A stretch of 64,000 nucleotides of DNA from Caulobacter sp. UNC358MFTsu5.1 (GCF_000712075.1 NZ_JONW01000009.1:396038-460037), one strand, 5' to 3'. Shown: positions 1 to 8,437, numbered from the stretch's first letter. The notes: generated by a model not told the origin, from the sequence alone. Made by a program: numbers and translations.

Positions 1-582
1 GGCAACGACCTGATCTGGTCGTTCTTCATCAACAACTACCTGATGGGCAAGGAGCCGCGGCCGTTCGACCTGCTGTTCTGGAACGCCGACCAGACGCGCA
101 TGCCCAAGGCGCTGCACCTGTTCTACCTGCGCAATTTCTACAAGGACAACGCCCTGACCACGGGCCGCCTGACCCTGGGCGGCGAGCAGCTGGACCTGTC
201 GAAGGTCAAGACGCCGATCTATGTCCAGTCGTCCAAGGACGACCACATCGCCCCCTATCCCAGCGTCTATCGCGGCGCGCGGGCGTTCGGCGGGCCGGTG
301 ACCTTCACCATGGCCGGCTCGGGTCACATCGCCGGGGTGATCAACCACCCGGACGCCAACAAGTACCAGCACTGGACCAACGAGCAGCTGCCCGCCTCGG
401 TCGAGGGCTGGCGGTCCGGCGCGGTGGAGCATCCTGGCTCGTGGTGGCCGCACTGGGCGGCCTGGCTGAAGGCCCGGTCCGGTCCGCAGGTCCCGGCCCG
501 GGACCCGGCCAAGGGCGTCCTCAAGGCGATCGAGGACGCCCCGGGCAGTTTCGTCCGTGTACGGTCCGACACCGCCGCCTGA
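1..582 (+). CDS. phaC: Class I poly(3-hydroxyalkanoate) synthase, C-terminal part
   Basis: This is the 3' end of a gene that begins before the window; the frame is open from base 1 to the TGA at 580-582. PHA synthase polymerises (R)-3-hydroxyacyl-CoA into storage polyester at the granule surface. The visible 193 residues include the last two members of the alpha/beta-hydrolase catalytic triad: the Asp in SSKDDHIAPY and the His in GSGHIAGVINHP. The Trp-rich tail (HWTNEQLP, GSWWPHW) is typical of class I enzymes. The nucleophilic Cys lies outside the window. The stop abuts the stop of the convergent monooxygenase gene with no gap. Confidence 0.93.
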   Translation, partial: GNDLIWSFFINNYLMGKEPRPFDLLFWNADQTRMPKALHLFYLRNFYKDNALTTGRLTLGGEQLDLSKVKTPIYVQSSKDDHIAPYPSVYRGARAFGGPVTFTMAGSGHIAGVINHPDANKYQHWTNEQLPASVEGWRSGAVEHPGSWWPHWAAWLKARSGPQVPARDPAKGVLKAIEDAPGSFVRVRSDTAA

Positions 583-939
583 TCAGATCAGGCCCACCTC
601 GTAGGCCAGCTCGACCGGCATCGCCTCGGCGCGGTCGATCAGGGGCTGGACGCGTTCCAGGTGCTCGGTGAAGCGCGGGTCCTTGCGGAACCGCTCGGCG
701 TTCTGCGCGGTGTCGAAGGACGTCACCAGGACCACCACGCCCTTGGCGGGCGACTTGAGCATCCGGGTCCCGCGCACGCCGGCGACCTGGCCCCGCACCC
801 GCATGAACTGCTCGTGCTGCAGGGCGACGAATTCGTCGAACTTGCCGGGCTTGGTCTGGATGATGCTGACGCTGAAGACCGGCGGGTCGGCCAGGGCGGC
901 GGCGACGGCGGCGTAATCGGGGACGGTGAGCGTGGTCAT
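583..939 (-). CDS. Antibiotic-biosynthesis-monooxygenase-like (ABM) small protein
   Basis: The product is 118 residues, the size of single-domain dimeric alpha/beta-barrel proteins of the ABM/EthD type. Members act as small cofactor-free monooxygenases or heme- or quinone-handling proteins; the substrate here is unknown. The start at 939 is chosen because an AGGAG lies 6-7 bases upstream; a longer frame reaches 993 but lacks a ribosome site. A perfect-arm SoxR-type box lies about 50 bases upstream, between this gene and the divergent soxR. It sits in a TTGACC to TACACG promoter with a 19-base spacer, as in MerR-type activated promoters. The gene is therefore probably a redox-stress target of SoxR. 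Confidence 0.75.
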   Translation of the reverse strand: MTTLTVPDYAAVAAALADPPVFSVSIIQTKPGKFDEFVALQHEQFMRVRGQVAGVRGTRMLKSPAKGVVVLVTSFDTAQNAERFRKDPRFTEHLERVQPLIDRAEAMPVELAYEVGLI

Positions 940-987
940 GGAGGCTCCTGAAAGGACGTTGCCGTGGAAGGAGCTCCCCGTGTAAAA

Positions 988-1005
988 CCTCAACCAAAGT
1001 TGAGG
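988..1005. promoter_or_regulatory. SoxR box
   Basis: The 18-base sequence CCTCAACCAAAGTTGAGG has the CCTCAA/TTGAGG arms of the SoxR operator known from E. coli soxS. It lies between the divergent monooxygenase and soxR genes. On the minus strand it is flanked by TTGACC (1009-1004) and TACACG about 19 bases on, the long spacer expected for a MerR-family activated promoter. The match is direct from sequence; regulation is inferred. Confidence 0.8.
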
Positions 1006-1015
1006 TCAAGCGACA

Positions 1016-1497
1016 ATGCCGAAATTCGAAAAGACGGCGCCGGATTGCGCCTTTCCCGGCGGCACGCTCAGCGTCGGCGAGGTGGCCAAACGCAGCGGCG
1101 GGCGGTCTCGACCCTGCACTTCTACGAGACCAAGGGCCTGATCCGCAGCCTGCGGACCGAGGGCAACCAGCGGCGCTATCCGCGCGGGATCCTGCGGCGG
1201 GTGGCGGTGATCAAGGTGGCCCAGCGCACGGGCATCCCCCTGGCCTCGATCCAGGCCGCCCTGTCCCGCCTGCCCGACGGCCGCGCGCCGACCGCCGACG
1301 AATGGGCCGAGCTGTCGCGCGCCTGGCGGGCCGAGCTGGACGAACGCATCCTCCGCCTCACCCAGCTGCGCGACCAGCTGGACGACTGCATCGGCTGCGG
1401 GTGCCTGTCGCTGAAGGCCTGCCCGCTTCGAAACCCGGCGGACGTGCTGGGCGGCCAGGGCGCCGGGCCGCGGCTGCTGGAACCCCAGCCCGGCTGA
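1016..1497 (+). pseudogene. soxR: SoxR-type redox-sensing MerR regulator, frameshifted
   Basis: SoxR senses redox-cycling compounds through a [2Fe-2S] cluster. The C-terminal half carries the cluster motif C-x2-C-x-C-x5-C ([12 protein letters not shown]), and the middle has the MerR DNA-binding and dimerisation sequence ([19 protein letters not shown]). The natural start appears to be the ATG at 1016, reading [28 protein letters not shown]. After that point the frame is lost: around 1107-1112 one base is missing relative to the expected codons for S-G-V-A-V-S-T-L-H. Restoring one base (for example GTG instead of GG) gives a normal protein of about 160 residues. The result is either a real single-base deletion or a sequencing error. 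An in-frame ATG at 964 would give an unrelated N-terminus. Confidence 0.8.
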
Positions 1498-1586
1498 ACC
1501 CCGGTGCACGCCGCCCGCGCCGGAACTCCACACCAGCGACCCATGTTCGCCCAAAACTCGCCGGGATTCTGGTCGAGCTTGCCGAC

Positions 1587-2216
1587 ATGGGACTCAATCG
1601 CCGGACAGCACTAGGGATGCTGCTCGCGACGCCGATCCTCGGCGCGGGCGAAGCGGTGGCGCGCCCGGCGGCCGCGGCCGGCGGCGAGCGCCTGGCCCAG
1701 GCCGCGCGCAGCCAGGTGGGCGTGACCCGGGACTACGACCCCAGCTACCGCGCCATCCCCTACCCCAACGGCGACGTCCTCCGCTCGACCGGGGTCTGCG
1801 CCGACGTGCTGGTGCGCGCGGCCCGCGACGCCTGGCGGGCCGACCTGCAGCAGCTGGTCCACGAGGACATGACCCGCAATTTCGACGCCTATCCGTCGCG
1901 GCGCGCCTGGGGCCTGAAGGGACCGGACTCCAATATCGACCATCGCCGGGTGCTGAACCTGGAGACCTATCTGGAACGCCAGAAGGCCCTGCTGGCCCGC
2001 GCGCCCGCCAAGGCCGCCGGCGACCGGTTCGACGATCCCCTGCCCGGCGACATCCTGACCTGGCGGGTCTGGAGCGGCCGCCCGCACATCGGCGTGGTCA
2101 GCCAGGGGCCCGAGCGCGTGCGCGTGGTTCACAACATCGGCTGGGGCGCCAAGGAGGAGCCGCTGTGGATGTTCAAGCTCCACACGGCGGTCGGGCACTA
2201 CCGCTGGCGGGCGTGA
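1587..2216 (+). CDS. DUF1287 family exported protein
   Basis: The protein is 209 residues, with an N-terminal export signal containing a twin arginine (NRRTALGMLLATPILG), so Tat export is possible. The mature part matches the DUF1287 family (VTRDYDPSY, YPNGDV, GVCADVLVRA, DSNIDHRRVLNL, LPGDILTWR, PHIGVV), which has a predicted NlpC/P60-like fold. The Cys of GVCAD and the His of RPHIGVV are candidate catalytic residues, which would suggest a cell-wall amidase or related hydrolase; this is inference. The frame is open far upstream, but the start at 1587 places the signal peptide at the N-terminus. It converges on argC, 10 bases apart. Confidence 0.75.
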   Translation: MGLNRRTALGMLLATPILGAGEAVARPAAAAGGERLAQAARSQVGVTRDYDPSYRAIPYPNGDVLRSTGVCADVLVRAARDAWRADLQQLVHEDMTRNFDAYPSRRAWGLKGPDSNIDHRRVLNLETYLERQKALLARAPAKAAGDRFDDPLPGDILTWRVWSGRPHIGVVSQGPERVRVVHNIGWGAKEEPLWMFKLHTAVGHYRWRA

Positions 2217-2226
2217 GGCGTGGGCG

Positions 2227-3174
2227 CTACAGCCCCGCGCCTTCCTTCAGCCCCAGCATCAGGTTCAGGTTCTGCACCGCCGCGCCCGACGCGCCCTTGC
2301 CCAGGTTGTCGAGCAGGGCCACCAGGCGGACCTGCCCGCTGTTTTCCGAGCCGAACACGAACAGCTTCAGGCGGTTGGTGTTGTTCAGCCCCTCGGGATC
2401 CAGGGTCGTCAGGCTTTTCGCCTCGTGTAGCGACGCCACCTCGACGAAGGCTTCGCGGTCGTAGTGGTCGGCCAGGGCCTCGTGGATCTCGTTCATCGAG
2501 ACGCTGCCGTTCAGCATGCTCAGGTGCAGCGGCAGCTCCACCAGCATGCCCTGAGCGTAGCGCCCGACGGCCGGGGTGAAGATCGGCCGGGTCAGCAGGC
2601 CGCCGTGCGCCTGGATCTCGGGCAGGTGCTTGTGGTTCAGGCCCGTGGCGTAGATGCGGTACGGGACCTTGGTATAGTGCGGCGAGGTCTCGTCCTCGAA
2701 CTCGGCGATCATCGCCTTGCCGCCGCCGGTATAGCCCGACACGGCGTTGAACGAGAGCGGCAGGTCGGCGGCGATGATGTCGTTCGAGACCAGCGGCCGC
2801 ACCAGGGCGATGGCGCCGGTCGCGTAGCAGCCGGGGTTCGACACCCGCGTCGACTTGGCCACCTTGCCGCGCTGCTCGTCGTCCAGCTCCGGGAAGCCGT
2901 AGGTCCAGCCGGCCGCGGTGCGATGGGCCGTCGAGGCGTCGATCACCTTGACCTTCGGGTCCTCGATCAGCGCCACGGCTTCCTTGGCCGCGTCGTCGGG
3001 CAGGCACAGGATCACGGCGTCGGCGCCGTTCAGCATCGCCTTGCGGGCCTCAGGATCCTTGCGCTTGTCCGGATCGATCGAGACCAGCTGCAGGTCCTTG
3101 CGACCGACCAGGCGCTCGCGGATCTGCAACCCGGTGGTGCCCGCTTCGCCGTCGATGAAGACCTTGGGGGCCAT
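2227..3174 (-). CDS. argC: N-acetyl-gamma-glutamyl-phosphate reductase (type 2)
   Basis: ArgC reduces N-acetylglutamyl-phosphate to the semialdehyde with NADPH in arginine synthesis, in the cytosol. The 315-residue length fits the short type 2 form. An N-terminal nucleotide-binding segment ([14 protein letters not shown]) is followed by the catalytic Cys in SNPGCYATG near residue 117, and by conserved HRTAAGW and [11 protein letters not shown] segments. The gene stands alone on the minus strand. It is often found next to rpsI in related genomes, but here rpsI is about 29 kb away. Confidence 0.95.
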   Translation of the reverse strand: MAPKVFIDGEAGTTGLQIRERLVGRKDLQLVSIDPDKRKDPEARKAMLNGADAVILCLPDDAAKEAVALIEDPKVKVIDASTAHRTAAGWTYGFPELDDEQRGKVAKSTRVSNPGCYATGAIALVRPLVSNDIIAADLPLSFNAVSGYTGGGKAMIAEFEDETSPHYTKVPYRIYATGLNHKHLPEIQAHGGLLTRPIFTPAVGRYAQGMLVELPLHLSMLNGSVSMNEIHEALADHYDREAFVEVASLHEAKSLTTLDPEGLNNTNRLKLFVFGSENSGQVRLVALLDNLGKGASGAAVQNLNLMLGLKEGAGL

Positions 3175-3329
3175 GCGCCCTCCCGTAACCCGAACTTGAG
3201 GAGCGGTCCCTCTAGCGTACTCCGATCGCGAGCGAAACGGGTCTTTGGGTCACGCCGGCCGGATTGTCCGCCGTGCAATCCGCCGAGCCCATCCTATATC
3301 CGAGGTCTCGCCCGCCACCGGATATCGCC

Positions 3330-3977
3330 ATGACCAAGCCCCTGAAGATCGACTTCGTCTCCGACGTCTCCTGCCCCTGGTGCATCGTCGGCCTGGGCGG
3401 TCTGGAGACGGCGCTCGCGCGGGTCGGCGACCTGGTCGAGGCCGACATCCACTTCCAGCCGTTCGAGCTGAACCCGAACATGCCGCCGGAAGGCCAGAAC
3501 ATCGTCGAGCACGTCGGTCAGAAATACGGTGCGACGCCCGAACAGTCGGCGGTCAACCGCAAGGCCATCCACGAACGCGCCGCCTCGGTGGGCTTCACGA
3601 TGAAGACCAACGAGAACAGCCGCATCTACAACACCTTCGACGCCCACCGCCTGCTGCACTGGGCCGGGATCGTCGGCGGCCAGAAGGCGCTCAAGCGGGC
3701 CCTGTTCGACGCCTATTTCACCGACGGGCTCAGCCCTGCCGACCACGACGTCCTGGTGGCGGCCGCCGAGAAGGCGGGCCTCGACGGGGCGGCCGCGCGC
3801 CAGGTGCTGGCCTCGGGCCAGTACGGCCAGGAGGTCCGCGACGCCGAGCGCCGCTGGCAGGCCGCGGGGATCAATTCGGTGCCGGCCGTGGTGATCAACG
3901 ACCGCTACCTGATCTCGGGCGGCCAGCCGCCGGAGTATTTCGAACAGGCCCTGCGCCAGATCGCCGCCGAGGCCTGA
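3330..3977 (+). CDS. DsbA-family oxidoreductase, FrnE-like
   Basis: The 215-residue protein starts at MTKPLKIDFVSD, with the thioredoxin-fold active site CPWC near residue 15. The cis-Pro loop SVPAVVIN lies near residue 186, followed by SGGQPPEYF, as in the FrnE/2-hydroxychromene-2-carboxylate-isomerase-like branch of DsbA. There is no signal peptide, so it is probably a cytosolic thiol-disulfide oxidoreductase linked to stress rather than a periplasmic folding factor. An in-frame upstream ATG at 3264 would add a non-conserved extension. The ECF sigma gene follows after 93 bases. Confidence 0.85.
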   Translation: MTKPLKIDFVSDVSCPWCIVGLGGLETALARVGDLVEADIHFQPFELNPNMPPEGQNIVEHVGQKYGATPEQSAVNRKAIHERAASVGFTMKTNENSRIYNTFDAHRLLHWAGIVGGQKALKRALFDAYFTDGLSPADHDVLVAAAEKAGLDGAAARQVLASGQYGQEVRDAERRWQAAGINSVPAVVINDRYLISGGQPPEYFEQALRQIAAEA

Positions 3978-4020
3978 CGGGACCTGACCGGCGTTCGGTC
4001 AAATTTATTTACCGAGAAGC

Positions 4021-4045
4021 GGAGCCTTAGTCCGGCGAGGACGTT
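4021..4045 (+). promoter_or_regulatory. Candidate EcfG/SigT-type general-stress promoter
   Basis: GGAGC (4021-4025) and CGTT (4042-4045) are separated by 16 bases, close to the alphaproteobacterial EcfG consensus GGAAC-N16-17-CGTT with one mismatch in the -35. The predicted transcript starts near 4052, about 19 bases before the sigma-factor ATG. This suggests autoregulation. Confidence 0.6.
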
Positions 4046-4070
4046 CATTCCCCGAACGGGGATTATCCGC

Positions 4071-4658
4071 ATGACCAATCAGACTTCGGCCCAAACCGCT
4101 TTCGAACGTGAGCTCGTCAGCCTGATCCCGCATCTGCGCGCCTTCGGCCGCTCGCTGACCGGCAACGCCAGCCACGGCGACGACCTGGCCCAGGACGCCC
4201 TGGCCAAGGCCTTGGCCTCGCGCGCCTCCTATCAGCCGGGCACCAACATGAAGGCCTGGACCTTCATGATCCTGCGCAACGTCTTCTACTCCGAGAAGCG
4301 CCGCTCGTGGCGCTCGTGCGCGCTGGACCCGGAGGTCGCCGAGCGCACCCTGGTCTCGAACTCCAACCCGACCGCCGCCCTGGAGCTGGACGAGATGCGC
4401 CGGGCGCTGGACATGCTGCCGCCCGACCAGCGCGAGGCCCTGATCCTGATCGGCGCCGCTGGGATGTCCTACGAGGAAGTCGCCGAGGTCACCGGCGCCG
4501 CCCTGGGCACGATCAAGAGCCGCGTCAGCCGCGCGCGCGATCGCCTGGCCCTGATCTTCGCCGAGGGCCGGATCACCGAAGACCAGATGCCGGCCCACGC
4601 GGCCATGGCCTCGATCTTCCGCCAGATCGACGATTACCGGTCGCGTCAGGCCGCCTAG
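4071..4658 (+). CDS. EcfG-group (ECF15) general stress sigma factor
   Basis: The 195-residue protein has sigma region 2 (LIPHLRAFGRSLTGN, DDLAQDALAKAL, NMKAWTFMILRNVFYSE) and region 4 (LPPDQREALILIGAAGMSYEEVAEVTGAALGTIKSRVSRAR). Both follow the EcfG pattern, which drives the general stress response when the anti-sigma NepR is titrated by phosphorylated PhyR. No nepR or phyR is adjacent, so this may be the second paralogue (SigU-like) rather than the main SigT; that assignment is inferred. The upstream EcfG-like promoter implies feedback. A strong bidirectional terminator follows at 4681-4710. Confidence 0.87.
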   Translation: MTNQTSAQTAFERELVSLIPHLRAFGRSLTGNASHGDDLAQDALAKALASRASYQPGTNMKAWTFMILRNVFYSEKRRSWRSCALDPEVAERTLVSNSNPTAALELDEMRRALDMLPPDQREALILIGAAGMSYEEVAEVTGAALGTIKSRVSRARDRLALIFAEGRITEDQMPAHAAMASIFRQIDDYRSRQAA

Positions 4659-4680
4659 CGGCCACACGCTGGACGAACTG

Positions 4681-4710
4681 AAAAGGCGGCGCCTAGTGCG
4701 CCGCCTTTTT
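4681..4710. terminator. Bidirectional intrinsic terminator
   Basis: Stem GGCGGCGC/GCGCCGCC (4685-4692 and 4698-4705) is flanked by AAAA on the left and TTTTT on the right, so it can stop both converging genes. The stop codon of the minus-strand YedI-like gene (4693-4695) lies in the loop. Confidence 0.85.
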
Positions 4711-5634
4711 GCTGGGGATCAGGTGGATCGCGCCGACGATCGCGCCGCCCACGATCAGCCCCACCACGGCCGAGCCCGCCGCCATGGCCAGCCAGCCCGT
4801 GATCGCGCCAACCACCGGGACCTGGCCGGCCCAGTGCGACGCGCCCTCCACCCAGTGCGGGATCGGGGTCAGGTGGAAGTGCTCCAGGCCGTGGACGATG
4901 ATGCCGCCGCCGACCCACAGCATGGCCGCGGTGCCGATCACGGTCAGGGCCTCCATGGTCACCGGCATCGCCTTGACCAGGCCGCGCCCCAGCCCCTGCA
5001 GCGCCTTCGAGCGCCCCTTGGCCAGGTGCAGGCCGATGTCGTCCATCTTCACGATCAGCCCGACCATGCCGTAGACCGCCACGGTCAGCAGCACGCCGAT
5101 AATGGCCAGGGCCGCCGCCTGTATGGCCAGGGGCTTGTCGGCGACATCGGCCAGGGCGATGGCCATGATCTCGCCGGACAGGATCAGGTCGGTGCGGATC
5201 GCCCCGTTGACCTTCTGGGTCTCGAGTTCGGCGCTGCTGAGGGCGAAGTCCTCGGCCTCGTCGCCGGCCACCTCGTGCTCGACGAAGGCCTCGATGATCT
5301 TCTCGGTGGCCTCGAAGGCCAGGTACGCGCCGCCGACCATCAGGATCGGGGTCACGGCCCAGGGGGCGAAGGCGCTGAGGATCAGGGCGCCGGGCAGCAG
5401 GAACAGCAGCTTGTTGCGGAACGAGCCGACCGCGATCTTCCAGACGATCGGCAGCTCGCGCTCGGGCGTGAAGCCCATGGCGTAGCCCGGCGTGACGGCG
5501 GTGTCATCGACCACCACCCCGGCGGCCTTGACCCCGGCCTTGCCGGCGGCGCCGCTCACGTCGTCCAGCGAGGCGGCCGCCAGCTTGGTGATGCCGGCGA
5601 TGTCGTCGAGAAGGGCGGCGAGGCCGGAGGGCAT
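4693..5634 (-). CDS. DUF808 / YedI-like inner-membrane protein
   Basis: The protein is 313 residues and matches the YedI family across its length: MPSGLAALLDDIAGITKLAAASLDD at the N-terminus, AGVVVDDTAVTPGYA, and several long hydrophobic segments in the middle and C-terminal half (LLFLLPGALILSAFAPWAVT, AAALAIIGVLLTVAVYGMVGL, VVGLIVGGAIVGAIHLIP). The function of the family is unknown. It ends inside the terminator hairpin shared with the sigma-factor gene. A 68-base gap separates it from the small DUF6582-like gene upstream. Confidence 0.88.
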   Translation of the reverse strand: MPSGLAALLDDIAGITKLAAASLDDVSGAAGKAGVKAAGVVVDDTAVTPGYAMGFTPERELPIVWKIAVGSFRNKLLFLLPGALILSAFAPWAVTPILMVGGAYLAFEATEKIIEAFVEHEVAGDEAEDFALSSAELETQKVNGAIRTDLILSGEIMAIALADVADKPLAIQAAALAIIGVLLTVAVYGMVGLIVKMDDIGLHLAKGRSKALQGLGRGLVKAMPVTMEALTVIGTAAMLWVGGGIIVHGLEHFHLTPIPHWVEGASHWAGQVPVVGAITGWLAMAAGSAVVGLIVGGAIVGAIHLIPSKKAAH

Positions 5635-5702
5635 GGACGGATTCTCTGCAGCGAAGGGAGGAGCCTAGGCGAATAGACCGGACTGCTCGCTCCGGTCGAG
5701 CC

Positions 5703-5909
5703 CTAACCCTTCTTGAGGACCGCGTCGGCCTTGCCGTCGATCCGCTTTTCCTCGGCATTGGACATCCGGCCGGCTTTCACGGCCTGGCTGGCGCGGGCCT
5801 TGGCGTTACGGGCGTGGGCCTTGTCCTCGATCGGATAGGCGCGCTTCTCCGGTTCGGCGAAGGCCTTGTCGGGCAGCTTGTCGCGTTTCTCGGTGTTCAA
5901 TTCGGCCAT
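5703..5909 (-). CDS. Small charged DUF6582-like protein
   Basis: This 68-residue, Lys- and Ala-rich protein has the conserved core KAFAEPEKRAYPIEDKAHARNAKARASQ, which resembles the DUF6582 family found in bacteria and phages. Its function is unknown. It is highly charged, has no membrane segment and is probably cytosolic. The start at 5909 (MAELNTEKRDKL) is preferred over upstream in-frame codons because conservation begins there. It follows the acidic small gene at 5914-6132 after four bases, so the two are probably co-transcribed. Confidence 0.65.
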   Translation of the reverse strand: MAELNTEKRDKLPDKAFAEPEKRAYPIEDKAHARNAKARASQAVKAGRMSNAEEKRIDGKADAVLKKG

Positions 5910-5913
5910 GGCG

Positions 5914-6132
5914 TCATTCCTTCGGATGAGCCCGGCCCAGCCCTTCGGTCGGGCCGTCGTCCTCGTCGTCGGGCGTGACGACCTCGGTCGGCTCCCTCTG
6001 CCGCGCCAGGTCGCGGGCGCCGACCCCGCCGCCATGCTCGATATTGAGATTGGCTTCGACCATGGAGGGGTCGTAGACGCCGTCGTCCTCGTCGCCGTTG
6101 GTCACGTCGAGGGTCTCGTGGGGTTCAGCCAT
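5914..6132 (-). CDS. Small acidic hypothetical protein
   Basis: The 72-residue protein is rich in Asp and Glu (NGDEDDGVYDPS, TPDDEDDGPTEG) and has no signal or membrane segment. I do not recognise the family. A GGAGA lies about 6 bases before the ATG. It is the first gene of a probable two-gene unit with the DUF6582-like protein. The pair may be stress-related small proteins, judging only by closeness to the sigma factor. Confidence 0.5.
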   Translation of the reverse strand: MAEPHETLDVTNGDEDDGVYDPSMVEANLNIEHGGGVGARDLARQREPTEVVTPDDEDDGPTEGLGRAHPKE

Positions 6133-6305
6133 GGGAGTTCTCCGTCTCTCCCCAAGCCAACGACGGTCGGAGGCAGGACGTTCCCCCAGATTCCCTGCGG
6201 CGCGCTTCAGAATAAAATCAGAGCCTGTGGCAGTTGCGATCGGAACGCGGCACGCCAGATATTCGGGACGCCGGCGCGGGGTCGGCGAGCCTCCAGAGAT
6301 TCTCC

Positions 6306-7382
6306 ATGCCCACCCTGTTCGATCCGCTTGTCGTCGGCGACCTGAAGTTGCCCAACCGCGTCGTCATGGCGCCGCTGACCCGCCTGCGGGCCGGCCCGAC
6401 CCAGATTCCCAACGCCCTGATGGCCGAGTACTACGCCCAGCGCGCCTCGGCCGGCCTGCTGATCACCGAGGGCGTGCCCGTCACGCCGCAGGGCGTCGGC
6501 TACCAAGGCGTGCCCGGCATCTGGTCCCAGGCGCAGGTCGAGGGCTGGAAGCAGGTGACCAAGGCCGTGCACGACAAGGGCGGCCGCATCTTCATTCAGC
6601 TGTGGCACGTGGGCCGGGTCTCCGATCCGTCGTTCCACGACGGCGCGGCGCCGGTCGGTCCCAGCGCGATCCCGGCCAAGGGCCATGTCAGCCTGCTGCG
6701 TCCCGAACGCCCCTACCCGACGCCCCGCGCCCTGACGACCGAGGAAGTCGCCGGCGTGGTCGAGGCCTTCCGCCAGGGCGCCGAGAACGCCAAGGCCGCC
6801 GGCTTCGACGGCGCCGAAATCCACGGCGCCAACGGCTACCTGCTCGACCAATTCCTGCAGGACGGCTCGAACCAGCGCACCGACCAGTACGGCGGCCTGA
6901 TCGAGAACCGCGCGCGCCTGCTGCTGGAAGTCGCAGACGCGGTGGCCTCGGTGTTCGGCCCCGGCCGGGTCGGGGTGCACCTGGCTCCGCGCGCCGACAG
7001 CCACTCGATGGGCGACAGCGACCTGACCGCCACCTTCGGCTACGCGGCCAAGGAACTGGGCAAGCGTCGGATCGCCTTCCTGTGCGCCCGCGAATACGAA
7101 GGCCCCGACAGCCTGGGCGTGGACCTGAAGGCGGCGTTCGGCGGCGTCTACATCGCCAACGAGAAGTTCACCCGCGAAACCGCCCAGGCGGCGCTCGACG
7201 CCGGCAAGTACGACGCTGTCGCGTTCGGCAAGGCCTTCATCGCCAATCCGGACCTGGTGGAGCGCCTGCGGCTCGACGCGCCGCTCAACGCCCCCGACCC
7301 GACCACCTTCTACGGCGGCGACGGCCGGGGCTATGTCGACTACCCCACGCTCAAGACGCCCGTCCCGGCCGCCGCCGAGTAG
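6306..7382 (+). CDS. NADH:flavin oxidoreductase / old yellow enzyme (NemA-like)
   Basis: The 358-residue TIM-barrel flavoprotein has OYE marks: LPNRVVMAPLTRLRA at residues 16-30, IQLWHVGR near 100, the substrate-binding HGANGYLLDQFLQDGSNQRTDQYGG near 180, and the C-terminal FMN-phosphate segment FGKAFIANPDL. Such enzymes reduce activated alkenes, nitro compounds or N-ethylmaleimide with NAD(P)H in the cytosol. The start is set at MPTLFDPL; an upstream in-frame ATG at 6234 adds non-conserved residues. It stands alone. Confidence 0.93.
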   Translation: MPTLFDPLVVGDLKLPNRVVMAPLTRLRAGPTQIPNALMAEYYAQRASAGLLITEGVPVTPQGVGYQGVPGIWSQAQVEGWKQVTKAVHDKGGRIFIQLWHVGRVSDPSFHDGAAPVGPSAIPAKGHVSLLRPERPYPTPRALTTEEVAGVVEAFRQGAENAKAAGFDGAEIHGANGYLLDQFLQDGSNQRTDQYGGLIENRARLLLEVADAVASVFGPGRVGVHLAPRADSHSMGDSDLTATFGYAAKELGKRRIAFLCAREYEGPDSLGVDLKAAFGGVYIANEKFTRETAQAALDAGKYDAVAFGKAFIANPDLVERLRLDAPLNAPDPTTFYGGDGRGYVDYPTLKTPVPAAAE

Positions 7383-7466
7383 GATTTCCGTCCGAGTCCG
7401 TATCCGCTGCGCCATTTGCCGCGTTGGGTCTTCACCACGCGCCGCGCAGCGGATACAGGCTTAACC

Positions 7467-7901
7467 ATGAGCAAGACCAATGATCACTGGAAGACCATCC
7501 TGCTACGCGGCGCCAACGCCCTGGCCTTCCGGATCACCAGCCCGCCGACCGCCGTCAAGCCGATCATGGTCGCCGAACCCGCGCCCCAGAAGCGCGCCCT
7601 GCCGGTGGTGGTCTATCACGCGGTGGCCGCCTGCGCCCTTGTCGACGGCTGGGTCGCGACCGGCGAAGGCGAGGTCCTGATCGACCGTCCCGCCATCCTG
7701 ACCCGCCAGAAGCTGGCCAACGCCAAGGCCGCGGAACCGCCCGGCAGCACCCAGTCGCCGTTCTCGACCGGCTATGCGGCCGACTACCGGCTGGAGCTGG
7801 CCCGTCTGGCCTGGCTGGCGATCATCGATGACCCGGAAGCCCGCCTCGAAGCCCTGGCCGCGCTCTACACCCCGCCGGAGCCCCGGGTGAAGCTGGTCTA
7901 G
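7467..7901 (+). CDS. Hypothetical protein
   Basis: The 144-residue protein has no clear signal or membrane segment and I do not recognise its family. The N-terminal half has an alternating hydrophobic pattern (LPVVVYHAVAACALVDGWV), and the C-terminal half is helical and acidic (YRLELARLAWLAIIDDPEARLEAL). High-GC codon use is consistent with a real gene. The start at 7467 (MSKTNDHW) is preferred to an in-frame ATG at 7416. It converges on the glyoxalase gene, 9 bases apart. Confidence 0.6.
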   Translation: MSKTNDHWKTILLRGANALAFRITSPPTAVKPIMVAEPAPQKRALPVVVYHAVAACALVDGWVATGEGEVLIDRPAILTRQKLANAKAAEPPGSTQSPFSTGYAADYRLELARLAWLAIIDDPEARLEALAALYTPPEPRVKLV

Positions 7902-7910
7902 CGCCGCCTT

Positions 7911-8348
7911 CTACCAGGCGCCCGTGTTCGGCATCGAGGCCCACGGCTCGGCCGGGTCCAGGTTGCCGTCCTGCAGCAGCTCCACCGAGATGTTGTCGGG
8001 CGAGCGGACGAAGGCCATGTGGCCGTCGCGCGGCGGACGGTTGATCGTCACGCCCATGTCCATCAGCCGCTGGCAGGTCTCGTAGATGTCGTCCACCCGA
8101 TAGGCCAGGTGGCCGAAGTTACGGCCGCCCTGATAGTCCTCGGGATCCCAGTTGTAGGTCAGCTCGACCAGCGGCGCCTTGCGCTCCTTGGCCAGCTCGA
8201 CGTCTTCCGGCGCGGCCAGGAACACCAGGGTGAAACGACCCTTGTCGTTCTCCATCCGGTACATCTCGGTCAGGCCCAGCCCCTCGCAATAGAAGCGCAG
8301 CGAGGCGTCGAGGTCCTTCACGCGGACCATGGTGTGCAGATAGCGCAT
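7911..8348 (-). CDS. gloA: Lactoylglutathione lyase (glyoxalase I), VOC family
   Basis: The 145-residue protein has two VOC motifs. The predicted metal ligands are His in MRYLHTMVRV, Glu in the FTLVFL/VELTYN region, His in NFGHLAYRV and Glu in ISVELLQ. GloA converts the hemithioacetal of methylglyoxal and glutathione to S-lactoylglutathione in the cytosol. The segment LRFYCEGLGLTEMYRMEN is typical of GloA. The start is placed at MRYLHT. Confidence 0.9.
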   Translation of the reverse strand: MRYLHTMVRVKDLDASLRFYCEGLGLTEMYRMENDKGRFTLVFLAAPEDVELAKERKAPLVELTYNWDPEDYQGGRNFGHLAYRVDDIYETCQRLMDMGVTINRPPRDGHMAFVRSPDNISVELLQDGNLDPAEPWASMPNTGAW

Positions 8349-8437
8349 GGGCGGCTCCCGAAAGTGGAGAGGTCTGTCGAGCCGGCAGGATACAGCGGCG
8401 GCGCGGCGGCCCGCACCCCACAAATCGCCCTGGAAGG

